Source: [Clostridium] scindens
GTDB lineage: Bacteria > Bacillota > Clostridia > Lachnospirales > Lachnospiraceae
Direction of reading: 5' to 3'
Assembly (NCBI RefSeq): GCF_019597925.1
Contig: NZ_CP080442.1
Location: 3,080,001-3,144,000 of the forward strand
DNA: 64,000 bases
The position numbers and the translations under genes are program-made. Under the pieces are notes generated by a model that had not been told where the DNA came from, did no database searches, and saw only the letters and a list, made by a program, of their open reading frames with translations. Shown piece after piece: positions 1 through 8,170 of this stretch. Numbering within the stretch: position 1 is the stretch's first letter; every line of letters starts with the position of its first letter.

Positions 1-667
1 GCTGTTTTTGTATCTGCTCCACCTTATTATTACTATTATCTCTTTGCATGGTCTGCAAAGACAGAGAGATTGCAGTAATCGGCGTCTTGATTTGATGCGC
101 AATATTGGACAGATTTTCCGCAAAATCATTTTTCGCCTGTACTGCGGCCTCTTTCGTCTGATAAAGGAACGTCACCGTCTTATAAATTTCATCTTCCAAT
201 TTAGAAAAATCATCCTCTCCAGTCGTAGAAAGGATGACTGCTTTTCCCATATTCGCTTGTTCCAAATACTCTGCCAGACCCTGGATACGCATGCTTTCCT
301 TTTTGTTTCGATACAGCAGGGTAACAAGCAGAAGGCAGAAGCCCGCCAGAACTCCTGCTGCCACAGCTAAATCACCTGTCCTGTGAAGCGAATGCGAAAA
401 ATCAGCAATTCGGTATCCCCATACGGATAAGACATCCTTTCGGGCCGTTCCGTCGGCATTCCCTCCTGTATATTCCTTCAATGCGGCTGAAATAATCTTT
501 TCTGCTTGCGGATCCTGCTCTAACACTTCTCCGCAAACAGCGTTTAACAGATTAAATTGAAGCCGGCTGTCATAATGGAACATCATCATGGCAGTAAGTG
601 CAGAAGAGATCAAACTGATAGATAGCACAAATCCAACTGTGATCAAAATGTTTTTTCGTCCGCTCAT
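1..667 (-). CDS. Sensor histidine kinase, C-terminus cut by window edge
   Basis: This is the N-terminal 222 residues of a membrane sensor kinase that continues past the left edge. A transmembrane segment lies near residues 7-28, an extracytoplasmic stretch follows, and a second membrane segment lies near residues 97-115. A HAMP-like linker then leads to the dimerisation/phosphoacceptor box NIAHQIKTPITAIS, whose His is the expected phosphorylation site. The catalytic ATPase domain is outside the window. Its ATG overlaps the stop of the response regulator upstream in a 4-base ATGA, so the two are translationally coupled. Together with the ABC transporter upstream, this is the usual layout of a peptide-sensing/detoxification module (BceRS-like in arrangement). 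The signal sensed is inferred, not visible. Confidence 0.9.
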   Translation of the reverse strand, partial: MSGRKNILITVGFVLSISLISSALTAMMMFHYDSRLQFNLLNAVCGEVLEQDPQAEKIISAALKEYTGGNADGTARKDVLSVWGYRIADFSHSLHRTGDLAVAAGVLAGFCLLLVTLLYRNKKESMRIQGLAEYLEQANMGKAVILSTTGEDDFSKLEDEIYKTVTFLYQTKEAAVQAKNDFAENLSNIAHQIKTPITAISLSLQTMQRDNSNNKVEQIQKQ

Positions 668-1335
668 ATCGTATCCTCCATACGGTATCCTACGCTTCTG
701 ACCGTCTTTAGACAGGATGGCTGGTCTAATTTATCCCTCAGACGTTTCATTGTGACTGTCAGCGTGTTGTTATTCACATAGTTTCCATTCACATCCCATA
801 CCTGTTCTAAGATTTTTTCTCTGGTTACAGTCTTTCCCTTGTTCTGCATCAGGTACAAGAGCAGCTGGTATTCCGCCACGCTCAAATTGATCTCTTCCAA
901 ATGGAAGGTAACTGTCCTGCGGTTCTGGTCGATGATAATCCCATCGCAGGAAAGATACTGCCCAGCCGCATTGCGGGTCCGGCGAAGCAAAGCCAATATC
1001 CGCGAATACAACACTACCAGTTCAAAAGGCTTCACCACATAGTCATCCGCACCGTTTTGAAACCCTGATACGATATCACAGGAATCCCCACGGACCGTAA
1101 GAAAGATGATTGGAAGTTCCTTCCATGTACCGCGGATCCATTTACACAAATAATCCCCTCGTCCATCCGGCATATTCCAATCCAGAAGAACCATTGCAGG
1201 CACATGGATTTCCAGTGCCTGCTTAATGCTGGCAAGCGTATCATATATCGTCACCTTAAAATCTTTCTGTTCCAGATATTCTTTTACAGTATTCGCAATA
1301 TTGGGGTCATCTTCAGCATAGTATAAATCGATCAT
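664..1335 (-). CDS. OmpR/PhoB-family response regulator
   Basis: A 223-aa two-domain regulator. The receiver domain has an acidic pocket at residues 8-10 (EDD), the phosphoacceptor Asp52 in LLDWNMPDG, Thr80 and Lys102 (VVKPFE). The C-terminal half is a winged-helix DNA-binding domain ending in VRSVGYRMED, typical of the OmpR class. It is the partner of the histidine kinase that starts at its stop codon. It lies 83 bp downstream of the FtsX permease and is probably co-transcribed with it or controls it. A GGGAG ribosome binding site precedes the ATG. Confidence 0.93.
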   Translation of the reverse strand: MIDLYYAEDDPNIANTVKEYLEQKDFKVTIYDTLASIKQALEIHVPAMVLLDWNMPDGRGDYLCKWIRGTWKELPIIFLTVRGDSCDIVSGFQNGADDYVVKPFELVVLYSRILALLRRTRNAAGQYLSCDGIIIDQNRRTVTFHLEEINLSVAEYQLLLYLMQNKGKTVTREKILEQVWDVNGNYVNNNTLTVTMKRLRDKLDQPSCLKTVRSVGYRMEDTI

Positions 1336-1418
1336 CTCAATCTCCCATCCTGTCTTTTTGTATCTATTATAGCAGGATAAAGTTACAGTTGGGTGACTAA
1401 ACTTCGCGCTGCCACGTG

Positions 1419-3842
1419 CTATTCCCCCTTACCCAGACATTTTGCCCCTCTGAGCCGCTCGACAAGCGTCTCCTTCGAAAAGTTTTTCATAGATATCAGC
1501 GTTATAAGCAGAGGAACCACGATCAGAACAACGGCATAAACGGCAAAAAGCGTCCACGGGAATGCAAAAGTCATGTAATAGGCCCCGCCGTTACGAAGCA
1601 GGCTCACAAGCACATATCCAAGCAGCGTGCCGGCAGTCATTGTCACACCCACAGCCGCAAGGACTAAGATCAGGCTTTCGCACAATAGCATTTTTCTAAT
1701 CTGCCCTTTTGCCATACCGATAGACTCAAGCACTGCCAGTTCCTGCTCTCTTGTAACAATATTTGTGATCAGCGTATTCATCATGCTCAGTATGCTGAAC
1801 ATCATAATAAAGATGGCAAGCCCGCTGATGGCACCGAACACGGAATCTGCTGTTTTCGTATAGAAGGCCTTTCTTTCCGCAAGGCTTTCCATGCTTAATT
1901 CCGATTTTTCCTCAACCATCTGTGTTAAGATTTCTCCTACTTCCGCTTCCTTATCAGGCTCAGTCGATACAAGCAGATGCGAATTCAGGCTCTCATAGGA
2001 AATAAGCTTCCATATTGCCTGTTCAGGCATTAAAAACCAGCCCTCCACGAACTTATTATCCATTGTAAACTGACGGTTCAGAGTACCAAGAATCGTAACC
2101 TCTTTTTCCGCCATCTGCCTGCCATCATAATAGCGCAGGGTAATTTTATCCCCCACGCGAAACTGCCAGCCATAGATTTCCTTTGCATTCGCATTATCAG
2201 ATACCAGGATATAATCGCCGCTCATCAGTTTGCTATAGTCCGCATCCCCATCCTCAACATACTTCCTGATTTCCTCTGTCTCCTTTTCTGTCAGAGGGTA
2301 TATAGAATCATCATTATCATATTCATCCTGCTGCGCGTAATCGAAACGCACGCCGAAATTCTTAATCTGCGCCACACTTTTCACGCCGTCTAAAGCAATG
2401 ATGTCCTGAATCATTTTTTCATCCAACGGCTTATTTGCCTGCAAGCCGCTCATCCCGTTTTCGTCCGACTCGACAGCCGCATCGCTATAGCGGATATCAA
2501 ATTCCGCATCCTCAAATACCCCTTGCCGTGCATACCCTTCTTTATCGAACGAGGTCATAAAGGCCGCTGCCGTCATAAACAGAATACCGCCAAACGCAAG
2601 GGATAGCATTGTAACACCTGCTTTTTTCTTGTTCTTGGTAAAATTCATCGCGCCTAAGGAAAGCGGCGTCAACTTGCGGCACATTTTCTTATTTGCAGTC
2701 TGCTTCTTATCATCTTGCGGTATATAGCGCAGGGCCTCCATCGGAGACATGGCAGACGCCAGCTTAGCCGGCTTGCGGACTGAAATCATTGTGATAACAT
2801 AGATGACCGCAAAGACGCTGGCCGCTATCAGCAGCGTGTTGACCATGCTAAATCCTGATGGGATGATCAAATACCCTGCAACGCCTCCCGCCAAGAGCCC
2901 GATAGGCGAAGCAAACGCAGCCAGTCTTCTGCCTTCCTTTGAAACCAGACTTTTCATCTGCTTCTTTGTCATTCCTATCGTACGCAACTGGCCATACTGA
3001 TGGATCTTTCCAATCACAGACAGATAAAACACGCCGTAAATCACCAGAATGCAGGCAAACAGGATAATCGCGCCTGCCAGCGCATACAGCAATATATCCC
3101 GGGAGTCCGCAGATAATGACTCAAGATACGCTTTCGACGGACTTACATATTTTCTTTCAACTCCTGCCTCTCTTCCGATAAGGTACATTGCTTCCTTGCA
3201 CTCCTCCGGGCCCATCGCTGCTGCGCCACGCAGTTTGGCATAGACCTCGTAGGGCATATCCTTTAACTGGCTTCCGCTATCGGCATAAGATTTTGAAAAA
3301 AATACAGCAAACCGCTTTGCTGTCTCTTCGCCACTTAAGATGCCTGTGACCGTAAAGGTTTCCGAATTCCCATCACAAAAGTCCAGCGTTATCTGGCTTC
3401 CAATCTGTATGGGTATTCCCATTTTTTTCAGCATGGCCGCCTGCACGGCGATCTCATTTTCCCGTTCGGGCAATTTTCCGCTTTTTGTCTCCGCGATCCT
3501 GATTTCGTCCGACAGTTCGCTGACATAATAAGGTATTACGCTAAATCCATCCATATCAGAAACCGCGCCTGTCTTTACCTGTATTTGATAGGCAATCCTC
3601 TCATCCATTTTCAGCGCTTCTGCCTGACTGGCCGACAGATTATAATAGCCCACTTGCTGCGCGTGGGAAAGCTGTCTTTTCGTATCTTCCTTCTGGCCAG
3701 CGGCATACATCAGAATCCCCATAAGCAGGGCAGATGCCAAAGCAATCGTAATCATCACGAATGTATTACGCATACGGCTATACTTCAGGCTCTGCTTTGA
3801 CATCCGTGTTAACATTTCTGTCCTTATCCTTTTACTACTCAT
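1419..3842 (-). CDS. FtsX/MacB-type ABC transporter permease, two FtsX domains
   Basis: An 807-aa membrane protein with eight likely transmembrane segments: one near residue 30, three in about 255-355, one near 415 and three in about 685-790. Two large extracytoplasmic domains separate them. This is the doubled FtsX architecture of SalY/Vex/BceB-like permeases that move or remove peptides and lipids at the outer face of the membrane. The start codon overlaps the stop of the ATPase gene by 4 bases (ATGA), so the two form one transporter. The downstream two-component system suggests a role in resistance to, or export of, antimicrobial peptides. The substrate is unknown. Confidence 0.9.
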   Translation of the reverse strand: MSSKRIRTEMLTRMSKQSLKYSRMRNTFVMITIALASALLMGILMYAAGQKEDTKRQLSHAQQVGYYNLSASQAEALKMDERIAYQIQVKTGAVSDMDGFSVIPYYVSELSDEIRIAETKSGKLPERENEIAVQAAMLKKMGIPIQIGSQITLDFCDGNSETFTVTGILSGEETAKRFAVFFSKSYADSGSQLKDMPYEVYAKLRGAAAMGPEECKEAMYLIGREAGVERKYVSPSKAYLESLSADSRDILLYALAGAIILFACILVIYGVFYLSVIGKIHQYGQLRTIGMTKKQMKSLVSKEGRRLAAFASPIGLLAGGVAGYLIIPSGFSMVNTLLIAASVFAVIYVITMISVRKPAKLASAMSPMEALRYIPQDDKKQTANKKMCRKLTPLSLGAMNFTKNKKKAGVTMLSLAFGGILFMTAAAFMTSFDKEGYARQGVFEDAEFDIRYSDAAVESDENGMSGLQANKPLDEKMIQDIIALDGVKSVAQIKNFGVRFDYAQQDEYDNDDSIYPLTEKETEEIRKYVEDGDADYSKLMSGDYILVSDNANAKEIYGWQFRVGDKITLRYYDGRQMAEKEVTILGTLNRQFTMDNKFVEGWFLMPEQAIWKLISYESLNSHLLVSTEPDKEAEVGEILTQMVEEKSELSMESLAERKAFYTKTADSVFGAISGLAIFIMMFSILSMMNTLITNIVTREQELAVLESIGMAKGQIRKMLLCESLILVLAAVGVTMTAGTLLGYVLVSLLRNGGAYYMTFAFPWTLFAVYAVVLIVVPLLITLISMKNFSKETLVERLRGAKCLGKGE

Positions 3843-4519
3843 TTCGAACGCTCCTTATGTGTGATTTTTCCATCCTCAATGCGAATTCGCATATCCGCTT
3901 TTTCTGCGATTTCAGGATTATGGGTAATCATAACAATAGTCTGGTGAAACTTTTCGCTTGTCATTTTTAAGAGATCGATGACCTTTTCACTGGTACGGCT
4001 GTCAAGATTACCCGTCGGCTCATCCGCAAGAATAATCGCAGGCTTAGAGATCAAGGCTCTCGCAATCGCAACTCTTTGCTGTTGTCCGCCCGATAAATGA
4101 TTCGGATAGTTAGAAAGTTTCCCGTCTAATTCCAGAAAATCTATAATTTCCTCCAAAAGCTTCTTATCCTCTGTTTTCCCGTCCAGACGCACCGGCAGTA
4201 CAATATTTTCATAGGCAGTAAGGTAAGGAATGAGATTGTAATTCTGAAAAATGAAGCCGATCCGCCTTCTGCGAAATACCGCGAGATCCTCCTCGCGCAT
4301 CGTCTCCAGACTGTTATTTTCCACCTGTACGCTGCCTGATGTAGGCCTGTCAAGTCCTCCGAGCATATGGAGCAGCGTGGATTTACCACTGCCCGAGGTT
4401 CCTATGATAGCAGCAAACTGTCCCTTTTCTATGGAAACATTGATATCGTCCAATGCCCTGACAAGGCTTTCATCCTTTCCATAGTACTTCTTTAAATGCG
4501 ATGTACATAATATTGACAT
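3839..4519 (-). CDS. ABC transporter ATPase, LolD/MacB/SalX type
   Basis: A 226-aa nucleotide-binding subunit. It carries Walker A IIGTSGSGKSTL, the signature LSGGQQQRVAIARAL and Walker B IILADEPTGNLD, followed by the switch His in MITHNPEIAE. The start was set at 4519 (MSILCTSHLKK) because AAGGAGG stands just upstream. The reading frame continues open to 4639, but that part covers a non-coding region with repeated boxes. It pairs with the permease that overlaps its stop codon and supplies energy to it. Confidence 0.95.
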   Translation of the reverse strand: MSILCTSHLKKYYGKDESLVRALDDINVSIEKGQFAAIIGTSGSGKSTLLHMLGGLDRPTSGSVQVENNSLETMREEDLAVFRRRRIGFIFQNYNLIPYLTAYENIVLPVRLDGKTEDKKLLEEIIDFLELDGKLSNYPNHLSGGQQQRVAIARALISKPAIILADEPTGNLDSRTSEKVIDLLKMTSEKFHQTIVMITHNPEIAEKADMRIRIEDGKITHKERSK

Positions 4520-4572
4520 GGCTAATATCCTCCTTAAGTTTCTACATTTTAGTGATAACCTCATCATACTCA

Positions 4573-4623
4573 GCCGCAAAAAAATGACAATAGCAGCCGC
4601 AAAATCTAATATCCACGCCGCAA
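4573..4623 (-). promoter_or_regulatory. Three direct TTGCGGC boxes upstream of the ABC operon
   Basis: On the minus strand the 7-mer TTGCGGC occurs three times (4617-4623, 4596-4602, 4573-4579), spaced 21 and 23 bp start to start. This is about two helical turns, the spacing usual for tandem LytTR regulator sites. A TAAAAT hexamer lies downstream, before the ATPase start. The adjacent LytTR regulator (5974-6687) is the obvious candidate binder. That link is inference from spacing and position only. Confidence 0.45.
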
Positions 4624-4640
4624 TATCTATGAAAAGCATA

Positions 4641-4675
4641 AAAAAAGAGCCTGTTTTCCTTTCGAAAACAAGCTC
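4641..4675 (-). terminator. Rho-independent terminator of the GHKL/LytTR operon
   Basis: A stem of GAGCTTGTTTTC pairs with GAAAACAGGCTC around a short AAAG-type loop and is followed on the minus strand by a run of seven T. It lies 10 bp after the kinase stop at 4685 and separates that operon from the ABC operon. Confidence 0.8.
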
Positions 4676-4684
4676 GTATTCGCT

Positions 4685-5977
4685 TTAATCTTCCTTAACG
4701 GGCAGTAATATTTTCAAAGCAAATTTCCCGCCCTTTCGTACTGTGATACAAGTTCCGCCATACTTTTCAGCGCTTTTCTGCATATTGGGAATGCCGAAGC
4801 CGTGCAGGAAATCATCTGGCTTTGATGTTCTGTCATGCTCGGCTTTCTCCTCTATACAGTTATTTTCAATTAGAATGGATACAAAATCCCGCACCCGTCC
4901 CGCCTTAACCAGAATAATCCGCTCTTCTTGCGGCAGTTTTTCACTCGCCTCGATCGCGTTATCTATTCCGTTGCCGAACAAAGTACTGATGTCTAAAGGC
5001 TTGATAAAGTCAATTCCGCCAAAATCTATCATAACTGAAAAGTCAATCTTTTTTTCACGCATCTTTTCTGCCTTATCTTTGATAATGACATCCAGAAACC
5101 GATTGCCTGTGTGGATATAATCCTCATAAGCCGCTATCTGCGACCGGAGCTGCTCTGCCATTTGATGCATGGCATCCGTCCCTTGGCCACCCTCAAGCAA
5201 CAGCAGATGGTTCTTCATATCGTGGTAGAGCGAGCATACGCGCTCTTCATCTTTTTGCTTGTCCTGGTAATATTTGTATTGCCGTTCTAGTAACGCTAGC
5301 TGTATTTTCGACTGCTGTTCCTGCTCTTTTAGATAATAGTTATTCTTTATATACAGGAAAACAACAGCAAAGGAAACGCTTATGACAATTAAAAGCATAT
5401 CAAATCTTTGATCAAATCCGGCATTTAAATTATTTTTTATCTTTTGAATGACACTTATGTGATATAGTAAAAAAGCGACTATTTCAAAAAGCAATACAAT
5501 GATAAAATCCTTGTTGTTAAGCCGATATCGGAAATTTCTAAACATCAGGTACAATACAGCGGAAACAGACACCGTCAAAGACAGGCAGACCAAGTAGATA
5601 GGAATCGGAGCCATTGCTATATCATCCACGAGAACTGCTTGCGGAAATTGAAATATTTCTGCTATTCCGGTTGAAATTATTTCTATTGTACCTACAAAGA
5701 CAATGGACATGAACGCAGCAATCATAGAATTACGGATAGATACTTTGTAGCACAGCATATATAAGATGATCAGCAAAAGCAGGACGCAGGGGAGTTTATA
5801 CGTCGCATCCACAATAAACCAGGTCCATAAAAAGGTCGTTGCCGTAATTATTACAGGCGGCATCCATCTTGAAAACTTCGCACGCGGCTTTCTGCACAGA
5901 GTTTCGCCCATTACAAAAATAATGAGGGATTGAGAGAAAGTCGTTATTATATCCAGTGCCTGATAGATCCACATCAT
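4685..5977 (-). CDS. GHKL-family sensor histidine kinase (AgrC-like class)
   Basis: A 430-aa kinase with six to seven membrane helices in the first ~220 residues, then a coiled linker. The H-box is YHDMKNHLLLLEG, the N-box FGNGIDNAIEASE and the glycine box FGIPNMQKSAEKYGG, as in the HPK10/AgrC class. The start was placed at the ATG overlapping the regulator stop (ATGA at 5974-5977), preceded by a G-rich ribosome binding site. The longer in-frame extension lies wholly inside the regulator gene. No agrB or agrD is found beside this pair, so it may sense something other than a self-made cyclic peptide. It may control the neighbouring ABC operon. Confidence 0.88.
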   Translation of the reverse strand: MMWIYQALDIITTFSQSLIIFVMGETLCRKPRAKFSRWMPPVIITATTFLWTWFIVDATYKLPCVLLLLIILYMLCYKVSIRNSMIAAFMSIVFVGTIEIISTGIAEIFQFPQAVLVDDIAMAPIPIYLVCLSLTVSVSAVLYLMFRNFRYRLNNKDFIIVLLFEIVAFLLYHISVIQKIKNNLNAGFDQRFDMLLIVISVSFAVVFLYIKNNYYLKEQEQQSKIQLALLERQYKYYQDKQKDEERVCSLYHDMKNHLLLLEGGQGTDAMHQMAEQLRSQIAAYEDYIHTGNRFLDVIIKDKAEKMREKKIDFSVMIDFGGIDFIKPLDISTLFGNGIDNAIEASEKLPQEERIILVKAGRVRDFVSILIENNCIEEKAEHDRTSKPDDFLHGFGIPNMQKSAEKYGGTCITVRKGGKFALKILLPVKED

Positions 5978-6687
5978 AGCATATCCCCCCAGAAGTCTGC
6001 CAATCTTGCCATAAACGCTTTGCGTTTCGGCTGGCTGATTGGGATCCGCTCCCCGGTAGCGAGTACCGCCTCGAGATTCTCCACGCTTTTTACATACGCC
6101 ATATTCACGATAAAACTTGCATGGCACTTGGCAAACAGTCTCTGTGTTTCCAAAAGAGCCGAGATTTCTTTCATACTTTTATATATGACCTGTTCCTGTC
6201 CCTCAAAATGAAGCAGTACATTGCGTTTGCAGGTTTCTGCATAACGCAGATTTTTATAAAGAACTTTGTATTTCCCCATATCGTTTGAAAACGAGAGGTA
6301 TGGCTCGTCTTTTCCGTGATAATGGCTGAAGAAACGGTCAAGTTCTATTTTTAGCCGGGCATATTTTATTGGTTTGAGCAAATAATTGACCGCGCCGTAT
6401 TCATAGCCTCTCCATACATACTGAGGTAGGGAAGTCAGGAAGAACAGGCCGACGGCATCATCCATCTTACGGATTTCCTCTGCCGTATTCAGGCCGTCTA
6501 GTTTTTCCATTTGAATATCCATAAAAATCAAATCAGTATCCGTCTGGTAGCCTTTGAGCAAGTCACTTCCGTCACAAAACTCCGTGATTCGAAACTTTTT
6601 TCCGCTCTCTTTTTCATATCTGCGCAGCAAGTTCGTAATCTCACGAATAAATTCTTTTTCGTCATCGCAAATTGCTATATGGTACAC
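5974..6687 (-). CDS. LytTR-family response regulator
   Basis: A 237-aa regulator. The receiver domain has CDDE at residues 7-10 and phosphoacceptor Asp57 in IFMDIQM. A C-terminal LytTR DNA-binding domain is recognisable by FAKCHASFIVNMAYVKSVE. The start is probably the GTG at 6687, because GAGG stands 8 bases upstream. A second GTG nine bases earlier would overlap that ribosome site. It is coupled to the GHKL kinase downstream, and a good sigma-A promoter lies about 38 bp upstream of the start. Confidence 0.9.
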   Translation of the reverse strand: MYHIAICDDEKEFIREITNLLRRYEKESGKKFRITEFCDGSDLLKGYQTDTDLIFMDIQMEKLDGLNTAEEIRKMDDAVGLFFLTSLPQYVWRGYEYGAVNYLLKPIKYARLKIELDRFFSHYHGKDEPYLSFSNDMGKYKVLYKNLRYAETCKRNVLLHFEGQEQVIYKSMKEISALLETQRLFAKCHASFIVNMAYVKSVENLEAVLATGERIPISQPKRKAFMARLADFWGDML

Positions 6688-6724
6688 AAAAAACACCTCG
6701 TTTTATGCTTACTTTCAATCCATT

Positions 6725-6753
6725 ATTATACAGTAAATATAACAAATCCACAA
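6725..6753 (-). promoter_or_regulatory. Sigma-A promoter of the LytTR/GHKL operon
   Basis: The minus strand reads TTGTGG, a 17-bp spacer, then TATAAT, ending about 38 bp before the GTG start of the regulator gene. Confidence 0.7.
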
Positions 6754-6867
6754 TTCTTTAACCCAAAAACGCTGTCCAATGTCTATACGAATTCTCCTTA
6801 CAATGATAAAAATTTAGATCATTTCTTCTGTGGCGGTGATCTTTTATTCAGTTGATAGTATTAAGAA

Positions 6868-6897
6868 TTGGATAAAGTTTATGTACAGTGATACAAT
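6868..6897 (+). promoter_or_regulatory. Probable promoter of the DUF1989 gene
   Basis: TTGGAT, an 18-bp spacer and TACAAT, 39 bp before the start codon of the gene at 6937. Confidence 0.55.
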
Positions 6898-6936
6898 GAT
6901 CGCATAAACAACTTGGAATTTATGGAGGCGAATACA

Positions 6937-7389
6937 ATGAGTAAAGAGTATATTATTCCAGCCTGTTCTGGAATGAAAATCGATGTTAAGCAGGGTCAAA
7001 GCATTACAGTGATCGATATTGAAGGCGGCCAAGTGGTAGATTTTTTTGCCGAAGCGACTGGAAATGTAAATGAATTTCTTTCAACCGGTGTGACGATAGA
7101 CTGTAACGAGTCTCTAAAGTTAAATGTTGGTAGCATAATTTATACCAATTTATATCAACCCATGATGAAGGTACTTTCTGACGATGTGGGAGAACACGAT
7201 TTGCTTCATCCATGTTGCAGACCGGAAATGTATGACTTCTTTTATCAAAACGGCGGAGGACACCCCAGCTGCTTTGATAATATCAATAAGGCGCTTGCAG
7301 TGTTTCCGAAAGCAAATGCAATAGCGGAAAGTGTTCCCCTATTAAAATTGTTGTCGATTAGAACAGTTTCCAGAAACATCAGAAATTAA
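6937..7389 (+). CDS. DUF1989-family protein, C-terminally truncated
   Basis: A 150-aa product starting MSKEYIIPACSG, chosen because GGAGG lies 8 bases upstream. It resembles the DUF1989 (urea carboxylase-associated) family: GQSITVIDIEGGQVVDFF near the N-terminus, then HDLLHPCCRPEMYDFF and HPSCFDNINKAL with the Cys/His pattern likely to bind metal. After residue ~120 the family's conserved C-terminal part (N-x-F motif and later Cys) is missing, replaced by ~30 unrelated residues and a stop. Neither other frame restores it, so a 3' deletion is more likely than a simple frameshift. It is probably a decaying gene. Confidence 0.65.
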   Translation: MSKEYIIPACSGMKIDVKQGQSITVIDIEGGQVVDFFAEATGNVNEFLSTGVTIDCNESLKLNVGSIIYTNLYQPMMKVLSDDVGEHDLLHPCCRPEMYDFFYQNGGGHPSCFDNINKALAVFPKANAIAESVPLLKLLSIRTVSRNIRN

Positions 7390-7398
7390 AAGAATAAG

Positions 7399-7441
7399 CA
7401 AAAAGTGCTTCAAATCCTCTGTTTACAAGGATTTGAAGCAC
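7399..7441 (-). terminator. Terminator of the tRNA operon
   Basis: A perfect 14-bp inverted repeat (GTGCTTCAAATCCT with AGGATTTGAAGCAC, 9-base loop) is followed by TTTTT on the minus strand. It lies just after tRNA-Leu. It may also serve the convergent DUF1989 gene. Confidence 0.85.
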
Positions 7442-7451
7442 CTCACACCAA

Positions 7452-7538
7452 TGCCGCAGACCGGAATCGAACCGGTACGGGAGTATAAGTCCCGCAGGAT
7501 TTTAAGTCCTGTGCGTCTGCCAGTTCCGCCACTGCGGC
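7452..7538 (-). tRNA. tRNA-Leu (anticodon TAA)
   Basis: An 87-nt class II tRNA with long variable arm. The acceptor stem GCCGCAG pairs with CTGCGGC, the anticodon loop holds TAA, and the T arm reads GGTTCGATTCC. CCA is not encoded. It is the last gene of a six-tRNA operon. Confidence 0.95.
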
Positions 7539-7541
7539 ATA

Positions 7542-7614
7542 TGGGACCTATAGGGCTCGAACCTATGACCCTCTGCTTGTAAGGCAGATGCTCTCCCAGC
7601 TGAGCTAAGATCCC
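7542..7614 (-). tRNA. tRNA-Val (anticodon TAC)
   Basis: A 73-nt tRNA. The acceptor GGGATCT pairs with AGGTCCC (one G-T pair), the loop CTTACAA gives anticodon TAC, and the T loop has GGTTCGA. It lies 3 bp before tRNA-Leu. Confidence 0.95.
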
Positions 7615-7722
7615 ATAAAAACAAACATAATAGCCTCGCCTCAAAGTTAATCTAACTTTGTCAAGTCGGCAGGCTGCGACTCTCTCATCAGGCTTTTTAC
7701 TCTTGCCAAATGATCGTGCCGA

Positions 7723-7796
7723 CGACCCAGAAGAGACTCGAACTCTCGACCTCCGCCGTGACAGGGCGGCGCTCTAACCAACTGAGCCACTGGGCC
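7723..7796 (-). tRNA. tRNA-Asp (anticodon GTC)
   Basis: A 74-nt tRNA. The acceptor GGCCCAG pairs with CTGGGTC, the anticodon is GTC, and the discriminator base is G as expected for Asp. A 108-bp gap without evident features separates it from tRNA-Val. Confidence 0.95.
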
Positions 7797-7802
7797 AGAT
7801 AA

Positions 7803-7876
7803 TGGACCTTCGGGGACTCGAACCCAGGACCGATCGGTTATGAGCCGATTGCTCTAACCAACTGAGCTAAAGGTCC
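7803..7876 (-). tRNA. tRNA-Met (anticodon CAT), elongator type
   Basis: A 74-nt tRNA with the acceptor GGACCTT paired to AAGGTCC and anticodon loop CTCATAA. The fully paired first acceptor position argues against an initiator. A tRNA-Ile with modified CAT cannot be excluded by sequence alone. Confidence 0.9.
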
Positions 7877-7904
7877 AAAATCATAAAAGTCCCTTATAGG
7901 ACTA

Positions 7905-7977
7905 AGCCGATGATCGGACTCGAACCGATAACCTGCTGATTACAAATCAGCTGCTCTGCCAATTGAGCCACATCGGC
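7905..7977 (-). tRNA. tRNA-Thr (anticodon TGT)
   Basis: A 73-nt tRNA with acceptor GCCGATG paired to CATCGGC and anticodon loop TTTGTAA (TGT). Confidence 0.95.
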
Positions 7978-7987
7978 GAATTTCAAA

Positions 7988-8059
7988 TGACTCCGACGGG
8001 AATCGAACCCGTGTTACCGCCGTGAAAGGGCGATGTCTTAACCGCTTGACCACGGAGCC
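7988..8059 (-). tRNA. tRNA-Glu (anticodon TTC)
   Basis: A 72-nt tRNA with acceptor GGCTCCG paired to CGGAGTC and anticodon loop CTTTCAC (TTC). It is the first gene of the tRNA operon, 56 bp after its promoter. Confidence 0.95.
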
Positions 8060-8114
8060 ATTACAGCCTGTCCCCGGAAATATCGACAAATAATTCCTTG
8101 AGCGACCGAGTTAT

Positions 8115-8143
8115 ATATTATCACATGGGCACACTTTTTTCAA
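8115..8143 (-). promoter_or_regulatory. Sigma-A promoter of the tRNA operon
   Basis: The minus strand reads TTGAAA, a 17-bp spacer, then TAATAT, located 56 bp before tRNA-Glu. It is the only good promoter upstream of the six tRNAs. Confidence 0.75.
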
Positions 8144-8170
8144 GCCTTTTTCTAAAAAAACAAAAAAATA

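Noticed and set aside
4520..4639. Forty-residue N-terminal extension of the ABC ATPase.
   Set aside because: AAGGAGG precedes the internal ATG at 4519, and the extension covers repeated regulatory boxes and has no counterpart in LolD-type ATPases.
7615..7722. A possible extra tRNA or small RNA in the gap between tRNA-Val and tRNA-Asp.
   Set aside because: No cloverleaf could be folded by eye and no promoter or terminator is present.
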